Of a stretch of DNA of 64,000 nt, positions 1 through 8,652 are shown one piece after another. The position numbers and the translations under genes are program-made. Within the stretch, counting starts at the first letter, position 1; every line of letters begins with the position of its first letter. Under the pieces are notes generated by a model. The model did not search any database. It was not told the origin of the DNA and saw only the letters and a list, made by a program, of their open reading frames with translations. The stretch comes from Rhizobium sp. Leaf371 (GTDB taxonomy: Bacteria > Pseudomonadota > Alphaproteobacteria > Rhizobiales > Rhizobiaceae), in contig NZ_LMQB01000001.1 of assembly GCF_001424045.1 (NCBI RefSeq), forward strand, positions 95,548 through 159,547, in the 5' to 3' direction.

Positions 1-1035
1 TTCCCCCTTGCCGGTCTCGATATAGGCGAGCACCTTGTCGCGCTGGGGCCGTGAGACCATCGGTCCGAGCTGGGTCGCCTCGTCCATGGGGTCGCCGATC
101 ACGATCTTCTCCGTGCGGGCCTTGAGGCCCGACAGGAAGCGTTCCTTGACGCTCTTCTGGACGAAGACGCGCGTGCCGTTGGAGCAGACCTGGCCGGTGG
201 AATAGAAATTGCCGAGCATCGCGCCACCGATGGCGCTGTCGAGGTCGGCATCCTCGAATACGATCAGAGGCGACTTGCCGCCGAGCTCCATGGTGACATG
301 CTTCAGCTGGCCGGCGGCGGCGGCGGCGACCTTGCGCCCTGTCGGCACCGAGCCGGTCAGGGAGACCTTGCCGACATCGGGGTGGCCGACGAGAAGGGGA
401 CCTGTGTCCCGGTCGCCCTGGATGACGTTGAAGAGCCCCTTGGGCAGGCCCGCCTCGATGAGGATCTCGGCAATCTTCAGGGCGCCGAGCGGCGTGTTTT
501 CGGATGGCTTGAACACCATGGCATTGCCGGAGACGAGGGCGGGCGCCGCCTTCCAGCAGGCGATCTGCTGCGGGTAGTTCCAGGCGCCGATGCCGACGCA
601 GACGCCGATGGGCACGCGTTTGGTGTAGGCGAAATCGGCTCCGAGCGGGATGTGCTCGCCGTTGAGCGCGGCCGCCGCCACCCCGCCGAAGAACTCGAAG
701 CTGTCGGCGCCGGAGGTGGGGTCCGCGACGATCGTTTCCTGGATCGGCTTGCCGGTATCGAGCGTTTCCAGCTCCGACAGTTCCCGGTTGCGCGTCCGCA
801 TGATGTCGGCCGCCTTCTTCAGAATGCGACCGCGCGCCGTCGGGCTCATCGCCGCCCATTCCGGCTGCGCGCGCTTCGCCGCGGCCACGGCCTGCTCGAC
901 GATGGCAGGCGTTGCGGCATGGAGCGTCGCGATGACCTCGCCGGTGGCGGGATAGAGGCTGTCGAACGGGGTGCCGGCGGTATCCTCGACATAGGCGCCA
1001 TCGATGAAGTGGGAGGCTTTCGGCTGGGCTCTCAT
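1..1035 (-). CDS. betB: Betaine aldehyde dehydrogenase, C-terminus beyond window
   Basis: NAD(P)-dependent oxidation of betaine aldehyde to glycine betaine, the last step of choline oxidation for osmoprotection. Reading from the ATG, the visible 345 residues show the aldehyde dehydrogenase fold: the active-site glutamate stretch [10 protein letters not shown] and the nucleophile region [12 protein letters not shown] with its cysteine. The gene runs off the left edge of the window, so the last part of the catalytic domain is not visible. Its ATG overlaps the TGA of the small upstream gene (ATGA), and an AAGGA-type ribosome site lies about nine bases upstream, so it is probably translated together with the rest of the bet operon. 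A betA choline dehydrogenase would be expected beyond the edge, by analogy with other rhizobia. The family assignment is secure; BetB rather than another aldehyde dehydrogenase follows from the neighbours. Confidence 0.93.
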   Translation of the reverse strand, partial: MRAQPKASHFIDGAYVEDTAGTPFDSLYPATGEVIATLHAATPAIVEQAVAAAKRAQPEWAAMSPTARGRILKKAADIMRTRNRELSELETLDTGKPIQETIVADPTSGADSFEFFGGVAAAALNGEHIPLGADFAYTKRVPIGVCVGIGAWNYPQQIACWKAAPALVSGNAMVFKPSENTPLGALKIAEILIEAGLPKGLFNVIQGDRDTGPLLVGHPDVGKVSLTGSVPTGRKVAAAAAGQLKHVTMELGGKSPLIVFEDADLDSAIGGAMLGNFYSTGQVCSNGTRVFVQKSVKERFLSGLKARTEKIVIGDPMDEATQLGPMVSRPQRDKVLAYIETGKGE

Positions 1036-1280
1036 GGGGACTTGTCCTTCGTGGCGGTCTTGGATGGGGTGGCGTCGCTGTGGTCTCCCGCCGCGATCAG
1101 CGCGAGCCCGAGATTGTGCTGGGCGCGCATCCAGGGGCGTGTGCCGAGGAAACCCCACCAGCCGGCGTCGTTGACGACCTCGTCGGCCGGACTGTCGATG
1201 CCGCGACCGAACATGTCGTCGGAAAAGACGGCTTTGCGCATGCCGTTCGGTGTCGCTACCTTGGATTTCGCTCGCGCCAT
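1032..1280 (-). CDS. Small unknown protein inside the bet operon
   Basis: An 82-residue protein of no recognised family, lying between betC and betB. Its ATG begins three bases after the betC stop and its TGA overlaps the betB ATG, so it fills the gap exactly and looks translationally coupled on both sides. A purine-rich AGGGG site lies at the end of betC. The protein is hydrophilic at both ends with a basic start ([11 protein letters not shown]) and a tryptophan-containing middle ([15 protein letters not shown]). It has no clear signal peptide or membrane helix. The tight packing is the evidence that it is real; classic betICBA operons have no gene here. A role linked to choline-sulfate or betaine metabolism is inference from position only. 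Confidence 0.6.
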   Translation of the reverse strand: MARAKSKVATPNGMRKAVFSDDMFGRGIDSPADEVVNDAGWWGFLGTRPWMRAQHNLGLALIAAGDHSDATPSKTATKDKSP

Positions 1281-1283
1281 GCC

Positions 1284-2825
1284 TCATTCCCCTCTTGGAA
1301 ACCGCTTGGAGTCTTCGAGATTATCGAGGTTCATGTGGTTGCGCATGTAGCGTTCGGAGGCTTTCTGCAGCGGCTGGTGGTCCCAGGGATAGTAGGCTCC
1401 GTTGCGCAGCGCCTCGTAGACCACCCAGCGGCGGGCCTGGCTTTCGCGCACGGCGCCGTCGAAACCTGCCATGTCCCAGCGGGCGTCGCGCATCTGGCGA
1501 AAGGCGTCCAGCGTCGCGGCGATCGCGGTGGTCGGCGGAGAGGCTGCGAGATTGTCACGTTCGAGCGGGTCGGCCTCCAGATCGTAGAGCTGGTCGGGAT
1601 CGTCGGCGCAGTGGACGTATTTCCATTTGCCCTCGCGGATGGCGATGAGCGGGGAAATCGATCCTTCCGCCGCATATTCCATCAGCGCGGGCGAGACGCG
1701 CTCCGTGCCGTCGATCACCGGCAGCAGGCTCTCGCCATCCGTCCACGGCATGATCTCGTCCATCGAGATGCCGGCGAGGTCGCAGAGCGTGGGGGTGACG
1801 TCGAGATTGGAGACGGGACGGACATGCAGGCCGGGCGTCACGCCGGGACCGGCGATCATCAGCGGCACGCGGGCGGAGCCCTCGAAAAAGTTCATCTTGA
1901 ACCAGAGGCCGCGCTCGCCCAGCATGTCGCCATGGTCGGAGCAGAACAGGATCAGCGTGCTCTCCAACTGGCGCGTCCGCTCCAGCGTATCGACAAGCCG
2001 GCCGACCTTCTCGTCGATATAGGAGATGTTGGCGAAATAGGCCTGACGCGAGCGCCTGACATCCGTCTCCGTGACGGTGGAGTTGGCATAGTCGCAGGCG
2101 GCGATCAGGCGTTCGGAATGCGGGTCCTGGGTGTCCAGCATGCCGACCTCGGGGAGGAGATGGTCGCAGTCGGTGTAGAGATCCCAGAACTGGCGGCGGG
2201 CCACGTAGGGGTCGTGCGGATGGGTGAAGGATGCCGTCAGGCACCAGGGACGGCGATCCGCGCTGCCGATGTCGCGCGCGAGATGATAGATCTTCTGCTC
2301 GGCCAGGAAGGCGACCTCGTCGTCATATTCCATCTGGTTGGTGATCTCGGCGACGCCGGCACCGGTGACCGAGCCAAGATTGTGGTACCACCAGTCGATC
2401 CGCTCGCCGGGCTTTCGATAGTCGGGCGTCCAGCCGAAATCCGCGGGGTAGATATCCGTCGTCAGCCGTTCTTCGAAGCCGTGCAACTGATCCGGCCCGA
2501 CGAAATGCATCTTGCCGGAGAGCGCCGTGTAGTAGCCGGCGCGGCGCAGGTGATGGGCGAAGGTGGGGATGGAGGAGATGAATTCTGCCGCATTGTCATA
2601 GACGCCGGTACGGCTCGGCAGTTGTCCCGCCATGAAGGACGCCCGGGCCGGCGCGCAGAGCGGCGACGAGGTGTAGTTGTTGGCGAAGCGGGCCGAGCGA
2701 GCGGCGAGCGCCTTGAGATGCGGAGCGTGCAGCCATTCCGCCGGCCCATCGGGAAAGAATTTTCCGTTGAGCTGGTCGACCATGATGATCAGGATGTTCG
2801 GCTTGCTGCTCTCGGCGGCGCTCAC
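1284..2825 (-). CDS. betC: Choline sulfatase
   Basis: Hydrolyses choline-O-sulfate to choline and sulfate, supplying choline for glycine betaine synthesis. The 513-residue protein is the usual BetC length. It shows the alkaline-phosphatase-type sulfatase N-terminus ([12 protein letters not shown]) with metal-binding aspartate, and the sulfatase signature [10 protein letters not shown], whose cysteine would be converted to formylglycine. The later [13 protein letters not shown] motif carries further metal ligands, and the C-terminal extension is typical of BetC. The start is GTG, overlapping the betI stop as GTGA, which implies coupled translation. There is no signal peptide, so it is cytosolic, which fits the known family. 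Betaine operon neighbours on both sides support the specific name. Confidence 0.95.
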   Translation of the reverse strand: MSAAESSKPNILIIMVDQLNGKFFPDGPAEWLHAPHLKALAARSARFANNYTSSPLCAPARASFMAGQLPSRTGVYDNAAEFISSIPTFAHHLRRAGYYTALSGKMHFVGPDQLHGFEERLTTDIYPADFGWTPDYRKPGERIDWWYHNLGSVTGAGVAEITNQMEYDDEVAFLAEQKIYHLARDIGSADRRPWCLTASFTHPHDPYVARRQFWDLYTDCDHLLPEVGMLDTQDPHSERLIAACDYANSTVTETDVRRSRQAYFANISYIDEKVGRLVDTLERTRQLESTLILFCSDHGDMLGERGLWFKMNFFEGSARVPLMIAGPGVTPGLHVRPVSNLDVTPTLCDLAGISMDEIMPWTDGESLLPVIDGTERVSPALMEYAAEGSISPLIAIREGKWKYVHCADDPDQLYDLEADPLERDNLAASPPTTAIAATLDAFRQMRDARWDMAGFDGAVRESQARRWVVYEALRNGAYYPWDHQPLQKASERYMRNHMNLDNLEDSKRFPRGE

Positions 2826-3433
2826 GCGGCGGCTCCTTCTTCTCGGCGAAACGCGATGCGGGCAAGAGCGGCATCGACCGCGTCTTCCGCAAGCGCGATC
2901 GATCGCTCGGTCGTCAATGGTGCGGCGCCCAGGGCGCGGCGGATATAAAGCCCGTCGATCAGTGCGGCGGTCGCCTCCGCGATGCGGGCAGCCTCGGTCT
3001 TCGGGCAGAGCTGCGACAGGCTCGCCGACAAATTGGAGTGCAGGCGGCGGGCGTAAAGCACCAGCAATCGCCGGACGGCCTCCGAACGCTGTGCCTCGGT
3101 GTAGAAGGCGAGCCAGGCGGCGACCGTTTCCGGCGCGAACTGGCCGGCGTGAAAACTGACGCGGATGATGGCCGAAACGCGCGCGCGGGGATCACCGGCC
3201 CCGGCCAGCGCCGACACCGTATCGCGCCGCAGGTCGCGCAGCAGCGAACGCATGGTCTCGGTCAGCAACTGGTCCTTGCTGCCGAAATAATGATGGGCGA
3301 GAGCCGGCGAGACGCCGGCGCGGCGGGCAATGTCCGACATGGTCACGGAGAGCGTGCCCTGGTCTCCGATGGCGCTGATGGCGGCATCGACCAAAGCCTT
3401 TCGGCGCACCGGCTCCATTCCGACCTTCGGCAT
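2822..3433 (-). CDS. betI: TetR-family repressor of the bet operon
   Basis: Choline-responsive repressor of betaine synthesis genes. The N-terminal TetR helix-turn-helix is clear ([27 protein letters not shown]) and the total length of 203 residues suits the family. Two ATGs lie close together. The GGGGGAG ribosome site abuts the first ATG with no spacing but stands six bases before the second, and starting at the second gives [12 protein letters not shown], resembling the known BetI start MPKLGM. The second ATG is therefore chosen. It is the first gene of the operon and a 20-bp palindrome lies just upstream, consistent with autoregulation. Its stop overlaps the GTG of betC. Confidence 0.92.
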   Translation of the reverse strand: MPKVGMEPVRRKALVDAAISAIGDQGTLSVTMSDIARRAGVSPALAHHYFGSKDQLLTETMRSLLRDLRRDTVSALAGAGDPRARVSAIIRVSFHAGQFAPETVAAWLAFYTEAQRSEAVRRLLVLYARRLHSNLSASLSQLCPKTEAARIAEATAALIDGLYIRRALGAAPLTTERSIALAEDAVDAALARIAFRREEGAAA

Positions 3434-3466
3434 CCGCATCTCCCCCCGTCAAGAGGCAGCTTAATT

Positions 3467-3486
3467 TTGATTGAGCCGTCAATCAA
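3467..3486. promoter_or_regulatory. Probable BetI operator
   Basis: A perfect inverted repeat with half-sites TTGATTGA and TCAATCAA separated by GCCG, 33 bases upstream of the chosen betI start. BetI operators in other bacteria contain TTGA/TCAA half-sites, so autorepression of the whole bet operon from here is a reasonable inference. No experimental support is visible from sequence. Confidence 0.7.
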
Positions 3487-3554
3487 GAAAAAAGAAGATG
3501 CGATTTTTAGACGTCTATCTCGACGATGACGCTGGCACCAAAGATCTTGTTTCT

Positions 3555-3605
<51 letters not shown>

Positions 3606-3607
3606 CA

Positions 3608-4618
3608 TCAGCCCTGGCCGAAAGCCTCGGTCACCCTGACATCGCCGACAGGCATGCCGTTCCAGTTGTGCATGGAGGTCGTCGCTTCCGCCAGCAGCGC
3701 CGCCTCGATCTCGGGCGCGTCGCGGAAGAAGCGGGCAAGCGTAGCGGCGATCATGGCTTCGGCCGCACGGGTGGTGCCGTCTTCGCATTTCAGCGCGATG
3801 GCGATGCCCTGTTCGGGAATGGCGGCGCAGAAGACGCCTTCCGCGCCGGTCTTTGCGAAGATCCGGCCTGGGGCGATCTGCATGAGGCGGGTGCAGGCGC
3901 GCTTCGTTCCCGCGACATAGAAGGGCTCGGCCATGCAGGCGTCGATCAGGCGGCGAGATGCGTTCGCGCGCTCGGGTCCGAGGCCCGTTCCGGTTGCCAT
4001 CTTGGCAAAGCCGTGGGCAAGACCTTTGAGCGGCACGGCATAGGTCGGGATGGCGCAGCCGTCGATGCCGCAAGTGTCGTGGCCGAGGGCCGCACCGGTC
4101 AGGCTTTCCATCGCGTCGCGGATCTCGCGCTGGATGAAGTGGTCGTAGCCGATATAGCCTTCCGGCTCGACGCCGGCATGGCAGGCGGCGCAGATGAAGC
4201 CGGAGTGCTTGCCGGAGCAGTTGTTGTGCAGCGCGTTCGGTCTGTCCATCGCCCGCACCTGATCGATCAGGACCGGCTGGGCAAAGGACCAGTGCGCGCC
4301 GCATTCGAGCGTCGAGACGTCGCGACCGGCCCGCGCCAGCATCTCGGCAGCAAGGGCTGCGTGTTCCGGCTCGCCATTGTGGGAGGAGCAGGCGAGGGCC
4401 AGCATCCGCTGATCGAGCCCGTAGGCGTCGGCGGCGCCGGTCTCGATGAGGGGCAGGGCCTGCATCGCCTTGCAGGCCGAGCGCGGGAAGATGCCGGCAT
4501 CGACGTCGCCGAGGGAGAAGACGGTGCGGCCGTCGCCGTCCACCGCGATCACCATGCCGCGATGGCGACTTTCCACGAGCGCGCCGCGCGTCACCTCGAC
4601 CAGTACCGGGTTCGTCAT
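3608..4618 (-). CDS. ansA: L-asparaginase, Rhizobium etli type
   Basis: Hydrolyses L-asparagine to aspartate and ammonia. The 336-residue protein belongs to the asparaginase family typified by the inducible R. etli enzyme (PF06089), unrelated to the E. coli type. Characteristic stretches are FPRSACKAMQALPL with the serine/lysine pair, NNCSGKHSGF with the conserved Cys-Ser-Gly-Lys-His, and GHDTCGIDGCAIPTY with the second conserved cysteine. No signal peptide is present, so it is cytosolic. An upstream TTG would add two residues, but the ATG preceded at nine bases by AGAGG is preferred. The gene stands alone, between the bet operon and a divergent DUF3750 gene, and no asparagine transporter is adjacent. 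Confidence 0.88.
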   Translation of the reverse strand: MTNPVLVEVTRGALVESRHRGMVIAVDGDGRTVFSLGDVDAGIFPRSACKAMQALPLIETGAADAYGLDQRMLALACSSHNGEPEHAALAAEMLARAGRDVSTLECGAHWSFAQPVLIDQVRAMDRPNALHNNCSGKHSGFICAACHAGVEPEGYIGYDHFIQREIRDAMESLTGAALGHDTCGIDGCAIPTYAVPLKGLAHGFAKMATGTGLGPERANASRRLIDACMAEPFYVAGTKRACTRLMQIAPGRIFAKTGAEGVFCAAIPEQGIAIALKCEDGTTRAAEAMIAATLARFFRDAPEIEAALLAEATTSMHNWNGMPVGDVRVTEAFGQG

Positions 4619-4768
4619 GTCCAAAACCTCTTGCCGTCGCTGCTCGTCATCACATTTCGGTGCGGGCCTTGCGAACCCTTTCCGTCACGACGATCTCTGT
4701 CCTGAAAGCCTATGCCTTCCGTACCCTGCCATAACCGATCGCGCTTCCGCGTCAAACCCGGACATTGC

Positions 4769-5506
4769 ATGAATCTGATCCGCATTCTCCTGCTCGCCAT
4801 CCTCGTCGTCTATCTTCTTCCCGCACTTGCCTCCGCCGGGTTCTGGTACGTCAAGGAGCGGCCGGAAAGCTGGCGCAATGCCGACTGGTCGTCGTCCGGC
4901 GTGCTGCCCAAGGCGACGGCGGACCGGGAGGCTGCGGTCTATGTGCTCTCGGCGGCCACCGGCGGCCTGAAGGGCGCGGTGGCGAGCCATGCCTGGATCG
5001 TCACGAAGGGTGCGGGAGACCGGGTCTACAATCGCTACGACAAGGTCGGCTGGGGCACGCCCATTCGCCGCAACATGCGTGAGGCCGATGGCGCCTGGTA
5101 TTCCAACCGGCCGAACATCGTCGTCGCCATAACCGGCGCGGAGGCAGAGCGGCTGATCCCGCAGGTCGAGGCGGCGATCCAAAGCTATCCCTACGCCCAG
5201 CCCGGCGCCTATCGCATCTGGCCGGGACCCAACTCCAACACCTTCGTCGCGCATGTGCTGCGCACCGTGCCGGATCTCGGCGCCGTGCTGCCGCCCGATG
5301 CGGTCGGGCGGGACTATCTGCCGGAGGGCAAGCTCTTTTCGATCGATGCCGATGGCCGCGATCTGCACGCGACGCTCTATGGCCTGCTCGGCATTTCGGC
5401 CGGCGTTCGAAGCGGGTTCGAGCTGCACTTCCTGGGGCTGGTCGCCGGCGTGGATTTCGCGCGGCCCGCACTCAAGATCCCCGCCTTCGGCCGGTTGGGT
5501 GTCTGA
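4769..5506 (+). CDS. DUF3750 membrane-anchored protein
   Basis: A 245-residue protein resembling the DUF3750 family of unknown function. An N-terminal hydrophobic segment (MNLIRILLLAILVVYLLPAL) looks like a signal anchor, so the rest should face the periplasm. The soluble part contains conserved-looking stretches such as SHAWIVTKGAGDRVYNRYDKVGWG and YRIWPGPNSNTFVAHVLR, with several aromatic, histidine and asparagine residues that could form an active site. No catalytic activity is established. The first in-frame ATG is 57 bases earlier, but the chosen start puts the hydrophobic segment at the N-terminus. It diverges from the asparaginase gene. Confidence 0.75.
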   Translation: MNLIRILLLAILVVYLLPALASAGFWYVKERPESWRNADWSSSGVLPKATADREAAVYVLSAATGGLKGAVASHAWIVTKGAGDRVYNRYDKVGWGTPIRRNMREADGAWYSNRPNIVVAITGAEAERLIPQVEAAIQSYPYAQPGAYRIWPGPNSNTFVAHVLRTVPDLGAVLPPDAVGRDYLPEGKLFSIDADGRDLHATLYGLLGISAGVRSGFELHFLGLVAGVDFARPALKIPAFGRLGV

Positions 5507-5587
5507 TATCCAATTGACCGTGCGATCAGGGCCTGCGGGTCGCGGCGCATTGGCTCACACAAAACCAAATCCCCAAAACGGAAAAAG

Positions 5588-5611
5588 GGCCGCGTTAGCG
5601 ACCCTTTCCAC
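5588..5611 (-). terminator. Rho-independent terminator of the small transcript
   Basis: On the minus strand the stem AAAGGGTCGC pairs with GCGGCCCTTT (one G-U pair) around a TAAC loop and runs into TTTT. It ends the small transcript and is not positioned to serve the DUF3750 gene. Confidence 0.75.
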
Positions 5612-5669
5612 GAAATACGGCCCGTAAACGGCCCGGACTGGCTGCTGGCTCAGTCCGTAGAAGGAAGGC

Positions 5670-5744
5670 TCAGAGCGAGGGCTGCCTCGTTTCCGCAACC
5701 ATGCTTCCCTTGTCCGTTACGAGTACCGAAATCTCATTAGACAT
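5670..5744 (-). CDS. Possible 24-residue peptide
   Basis: A 24-codon frame starting ATG, preceded at five bases by AAGGAAGGTGG, an unusually strong ribosome site. The peptide begins MSNEISVLVTDKG and ends ETRQPSL, with no hydrophobic membrane stretch. The ribosome site, promoter-like boxes upstream and terminator downstream are what suggest translation; length alone would not. Function unknown. Confidence 0.4.
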   Translation of the reverse strand: MSNEISVLVTDKGSMVAETRQPSL

Positions 5745-5894
5745 TGGACCACCTTCCTTTCACTACGTTGAACATGAGGAAAAGATAGGCGATTTTCGGG
5801 GAAGCGCAAGTCCTTCTCCGACAAAACGTCCGTCTTCCCGATCACGAAGAGTAACGTTCCATTGTCAGGACGTGAGGGACGCCGGAGAGGCTCT

Positions 5895-6893
5895 TCAGAG
5901 CGTCAGAACGATCTTGCCGATGTGATCGCTCTCCTCCATCAGCCGGTGGGCCTCTGCGACATTGGCGAAGGGCAGGACGGTGCTCATGACCGGGGCCACG
6001 GTGCCGTCGTCGAGCAGCGGCCAGACATTGTCCTCCAGATCGTCGCGGATGGCCTGCTTTTCCACCGCCGTGCGGGGACGCAGCGCCGAGCCCATGACGC
6101 GCAGGCGCTTGGAGAGGATCGGCGCGATATTGGCGTTCTCGACTTTTGCGCCGCCGAGGAACGCGATGATGGACAGCCGTCCGTCGGTGGCCAGGCACTG
6201 CAGATTGCGCTCGAAATAGGCGGCGCCGATCATGTCGAGGATGACATCCACGCCGCGCCCGCCGGTTTCCGACAGGATGACCTCTTTGAAGTCTTCCTGC
6301 TTGTAGTTGATGGCCCTGACCGCGCCGAGCGACAGGCAGGCCTCGCATTTGGGGCCGCTGCCGGCGGTGACGAAGACCTGCGCCCCGAACGCGCCGGCGA
6401 GCTGGATCGCCGTGGTGCCGATGCCGCTCGATCCGCCATGGATGAGGATGGACTCGCCCTCGACCAGATCGGCCATCTGGAACACGTTCGCCCAGACGGT
6501 GAAGAAGGTTTCCGGGAGGGCGGCTGCCCGGGCCGCGTCGTAGCCGGTCGGCCAGCGCAGGGCCTGCGTCGCGGGTACGCTGCAATATTCGGCATAGCCG
6601 CCGCCATTGGCAAGCGCGGTCACGCGGTCTCCAATAACAAAGCCCTCCGCGCCGTCACCGATCGCGACGATCTCGCCCGCGACTTCCAGACCGAGGATCG
6701 GGCTTGCGCCGGATGGGGCGGGATAGAGGCCCTTGCGCTGCATGACATCCGGCCGGTTGATGCCGGCGGCCTCCACGCGCACGAGCAGGTGGCCGGCTTC
6801 GAGCTCCGGAAGAGGGCCCTTGGCGAGCAGCATGGCCTCCGGCCCGCCGGGGGAGGGCAGATCGATGAACGTCATTTCCGTGGGCAGCGGCAT
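5895..6893 (-). CDS. NAD(P)H-quinone oxidoreductase, PIG3 type
   Basis: A zinc-free medium-chain dehydrogenase/reductase of 332 residues, expected to reduce quinones with NADPH. The N-terminal GroES-like domain contains the family stretch [20 protein letters not shown]. The Rossmann domain has [18 protein letters not shown] for NADPH binding, followed by [20 protein letters not shown]. The pattern matches the PIG3 quinone reductase subfamily rather than alcohol dehydrogenases, since the structural zinc cysteines are absent. An AGGAG site stands five bases before the ATG. It is probably monocistronic; the neighbouring EamA-type gene on the same strand lies upstream and separates from it by about 70 bases. 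Confidence 0.88.
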   Translation of the reverse strand: MPLPTEMTFIDLPSPGGPEAMLLAKGPLPELEAGHLLVRVEAAGINRPDVMQRKGLYPAPSGASPILGLEVAGEIVAIGDGAEGFVIGDRVTALANGGGYAEYCSVPATQALRWPTGYDAARAAALPETFFTVWANVFQMADLVEGESILIHGGSSGIGTTAIQLAGAFGAQVFVTAGSGPKCEACLSLGAVRAINYKQEDFKEVILSETGGRGVDVILDMIGAAYFERNLQCLATDGRLSIIAFLGGAKVENANIAPILSKRLRVMGSALRPRTAVEKQAIRDDLEDNVWPLLDDGTVAPVMSTVLPFANVAEAHRLMEESDHIGKIVLTL

Positions 6894-6961
6894 GGGAACT
6901 CCTGTGCTGGGTTGAGGCCAGAGCTAGTGCGTCCGACGGCCGGGTCAAAGGCCAAGGCCGC

Positions 6962-7393
6962 TCAGAGAACCAGAAGCACGCCGCCGATGGCGATCAGGCC
7001 GATGCCGAGCGTGTGCAGGGCCGACAGCTTTTCGCCGAGGAAGACGACGGCGAAGAGGGCGACGAGGACGACGCTCATCTTGTCGACCGGTGCCACGCGC
7101 GCGGCATCGCCGATCTTCAAGGCGCGAAAATAGCAGAGCCAGGACGCGCCGGTCGCAAGACCCGAGAGGACGAGGAACAGCCAGCTTTTCGGGGAGACCG
7201 TGGCCGGCGACTGCCAGTGTCCCGTCAGCGAAAGCAGGAGCCCGAGCGCCGCGAGGATAACCACGGTGCGCACGAAGGTGGCGAAGTCCGAATTGACGTT
7301 CTCGATGCCGATCTTGGCGAAGATGGCGGTCAGCGCGGCAAAGACGGCCGAGAGCAGGGCCCAGGCTTGCCAGGAGAGGAACAGGGATCGCAT
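6962..7393 (-). CDS. EamA-type half-size transporter
   Basis: A small membrane protein of 143 residues with about five hydrophobic helices, matching a single EamA repeat of the drug/metabolite transporter superfamily. Full-size members have two such repeats, so this one would have to work as a dimer. The conserved end of the repeat is visible (APVDKMSVVLVALFAVVFLGEKLS). Two starts are possible; the second ATG has GGAAAGG eight bases upstream while the first has none, so the second is chosen. It follows the DeoR regulator closely on the same strand and may share its transcript. Substrate unknown. Confidence 0.75.
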   Translation of the reverse strand: MRSLFLSWQAWALLSAVFAALTAIFAKIGIENVNSDFATFVRTVVILAALGLLLSLTGHWQSPATVSPKSWLFLVLSGLATGASWLCYFRALKIGDAARVAPVDKMSVVLVALFAVVFLGEKLSALHTLGIGLIAIGGVLLVL

Positions 7394-7429
7394 CGATAAG
7401 ACCTTTCCGGCGCCGCGGGACATGGGGGC

Positions 7430-8182
7430 TCAGGCCTGAAGGATTTCCAGCCCGGCTTCGCGATAGAGCGAGAGTGTCGTGTCCTCGATATCGGCGGAAA
7501 CCACAAGACCGGTCAGTTGGGCAAGCGGCAGGATGCGGTGCGGCGAGACGGCGCCGAGCTTGTCGCCGGCCGCGAGAATGAAGGTTTCGGCGGACTGGCC
7601 CGCGATGGCGCGCTTGATCGCGGCCTCCTCGAAATCGCCCGTGGTCGCGCCGTGGGCCGGGTGAAGGGCGGTCGCGCCGAGGAAGAACAGGTCGAAGCGC
7701 ATCGTCTCGATGGCGGCCAGGGCGGCCGATCCCGTCGCCACCATCGAATGCTTGTAGAGCCGCCCGCCGATCAGGATCACCTCGGCATCGTGGCCGGAAA
7801 GCGCTGCGGCGATGGTCGGGCTATGGGTGGCGATGGTGATGCTGAGATCGCGCGGCAGGGCCCGGGCGAGCGCCTCGTTGGTGCTGCCGCCGTCGAGAAA
7901 GACGAGCTGTCCGGCCGCGATCCGCGCGACCGCCCGCAGCGCCAAGGCCTGTTTGGTCGCCTTGGCGATCTGCGTTCGCGCGCCGAGATCCGGGAGCGGC
8001 GGGGCGACCGGCAGGGCGCCGCCATGGACGCGCTGCAGCTTGCCGGCGCCCGCAAGCTCCCGGAGGTCGCGCCGGATCGTGTCCTCCGACAGGCCGAGCT
8101 CGCCGGCGAGTGCTGTCGCGACGAGTTGCCCGTCGCGGCGCAGGCGATCGAGAATGAGGGCGTGGCGCTGGCTGGTCAGCAT
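7430..8182 (-). CDS. DeoR/GlpR-family transcriptional regulator
   Basis: A 250-residue repressor-type protein. The N-terminal helix-turn-helix is seen in QRHALILDRLRRDGQLVATALAGELGLSEDTIRRDL followed by the typical LQRVHGGALP. The C-terminal sensor domain contains FLDGGSTNEALARALP and ILIGGRLYKHSMVATG, which bind phosphorylated sugars in this family. It diverges from the DUF4406 gene and precedes the EamA-type transporter. It probably regulates one or both, but the effector cannot be read from the sequence. A GGAG site precedes the ATG. Confidence 0.9.
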   Translation of the reverse strand: MLTSQRHALILDRLRRDGQLVATALAGELGLSEDTIRRDLRELAGAGKLQRVHGGALPVAPPLPDLGARTQIAKATKQALALRAVARIAAGQLVFLDGGSTNEALARALPRDLSITIATHSPTIAAALSGHDAEVILIGGRLYKHSMVATGSAALAAIETMRFDLFFLGATALHPAHGATTGDFEEAAIKRAIAGQSAETFILAAGDKLGAVSPHRILPLAQLTGLVVSADIEDTTLSLYREAGLEILQA

Positions 8183-8269
8183 CGAAATCTCCGTCTTGAC
8201 TCTTCAGGATACTGCATGATCAAATAAGAATTATCAAGAAAATAACCGCAAAATCGTGAAGGAGTTCTC

Positions 8270-8635
8270 ATGTTGATTTTGATTGCCGGCCCTTATCGTT
8301 CGGGCACGGATGACGATCCCGCGAAGATGGCAGCCAATCTGAAGGTGCTGGAGGCGCCGTCGCATGCTTTGTTCGAGGCAGGGCATGTGCCGATGATCGG
8401 GGAATGGGTGGCGCTGCCGATCTGGCATGCCGCCGGCGGAAAGACGGTCGGGGATGCGCTCTATGAAGAGATCTTCCACCCGGTCGCCGGCCGGCTGCTG
8501 GCGCTCTGCGACGCCGTCCTCCGCCTGCCCGGCGCCTCGAAGGGGGCCGATAACGATGTGCGGATCGCGCGCGAACGCGGCATTCCGGTCTTTGACAGGC
8601 TGGAGGATGTGCCGGGCTGCAAAGCCTCGGCGTAG
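8270..8635 (+). CDS. DUF4406-type protein, nucleoside deoxyribosyltransferase-like
   Basis: A cytosolic protein of 121 residues with the start MLILIAGPYRSGTDDDP, the phosphate/ribose-binding loop style of nucleoside 2-deoxyribosyltransferase-related folds. It also has the later DAVLRLPGASKGADNDVRIARERGIPVF stretch found in DUF4406 proteins. Enzymatic activity is not established for the group. It is divergent from the DeoR regulator with an 87-bp AT-rich gap that contains AGGAG five bases before the ATG. That arrangement suggests DeoR control. Confidence 0.7.
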   Translation: MLILIAGPYRSGTDDDPAKMAANLKVLEAPSHALFEAGHVPMIGEWVALPIWHAAGGKTVGDALYEEIFHPVAGRLLALCDAVLRLPGASKGADNDVRIARERGIPVFDRLEDVPGCKASA

Positions 8636-8652
8636 CGCGCGTTGCCGGCCCG

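Larger units (their letters stand above)
5585..5790 (-). ncRNA. Small transcription unit: sRNA or leaderless peptide mRNA
   Basis: Reading leftwards, a promoter-like CTTGCG with a 16-base gap to CTATCT lies around 5783-5810. It is followed by a short reading frame with a strong ribosome site, a 7-bp hairpin (CGGACTG/CAGTCCG at 5657-5634) and a rho-independent terminator. The whole unit is about 200 nt, with no neighbouring gene on the same transcript before the terminator. A sequence just after the peptide stop is exactly complementary over eight bases to the ribosome site (see findings). The unit could be a regulatory RNA, a peptide mRNA, or both. I do not recognise it as a named RNA family. 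Confidence 0.5.
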
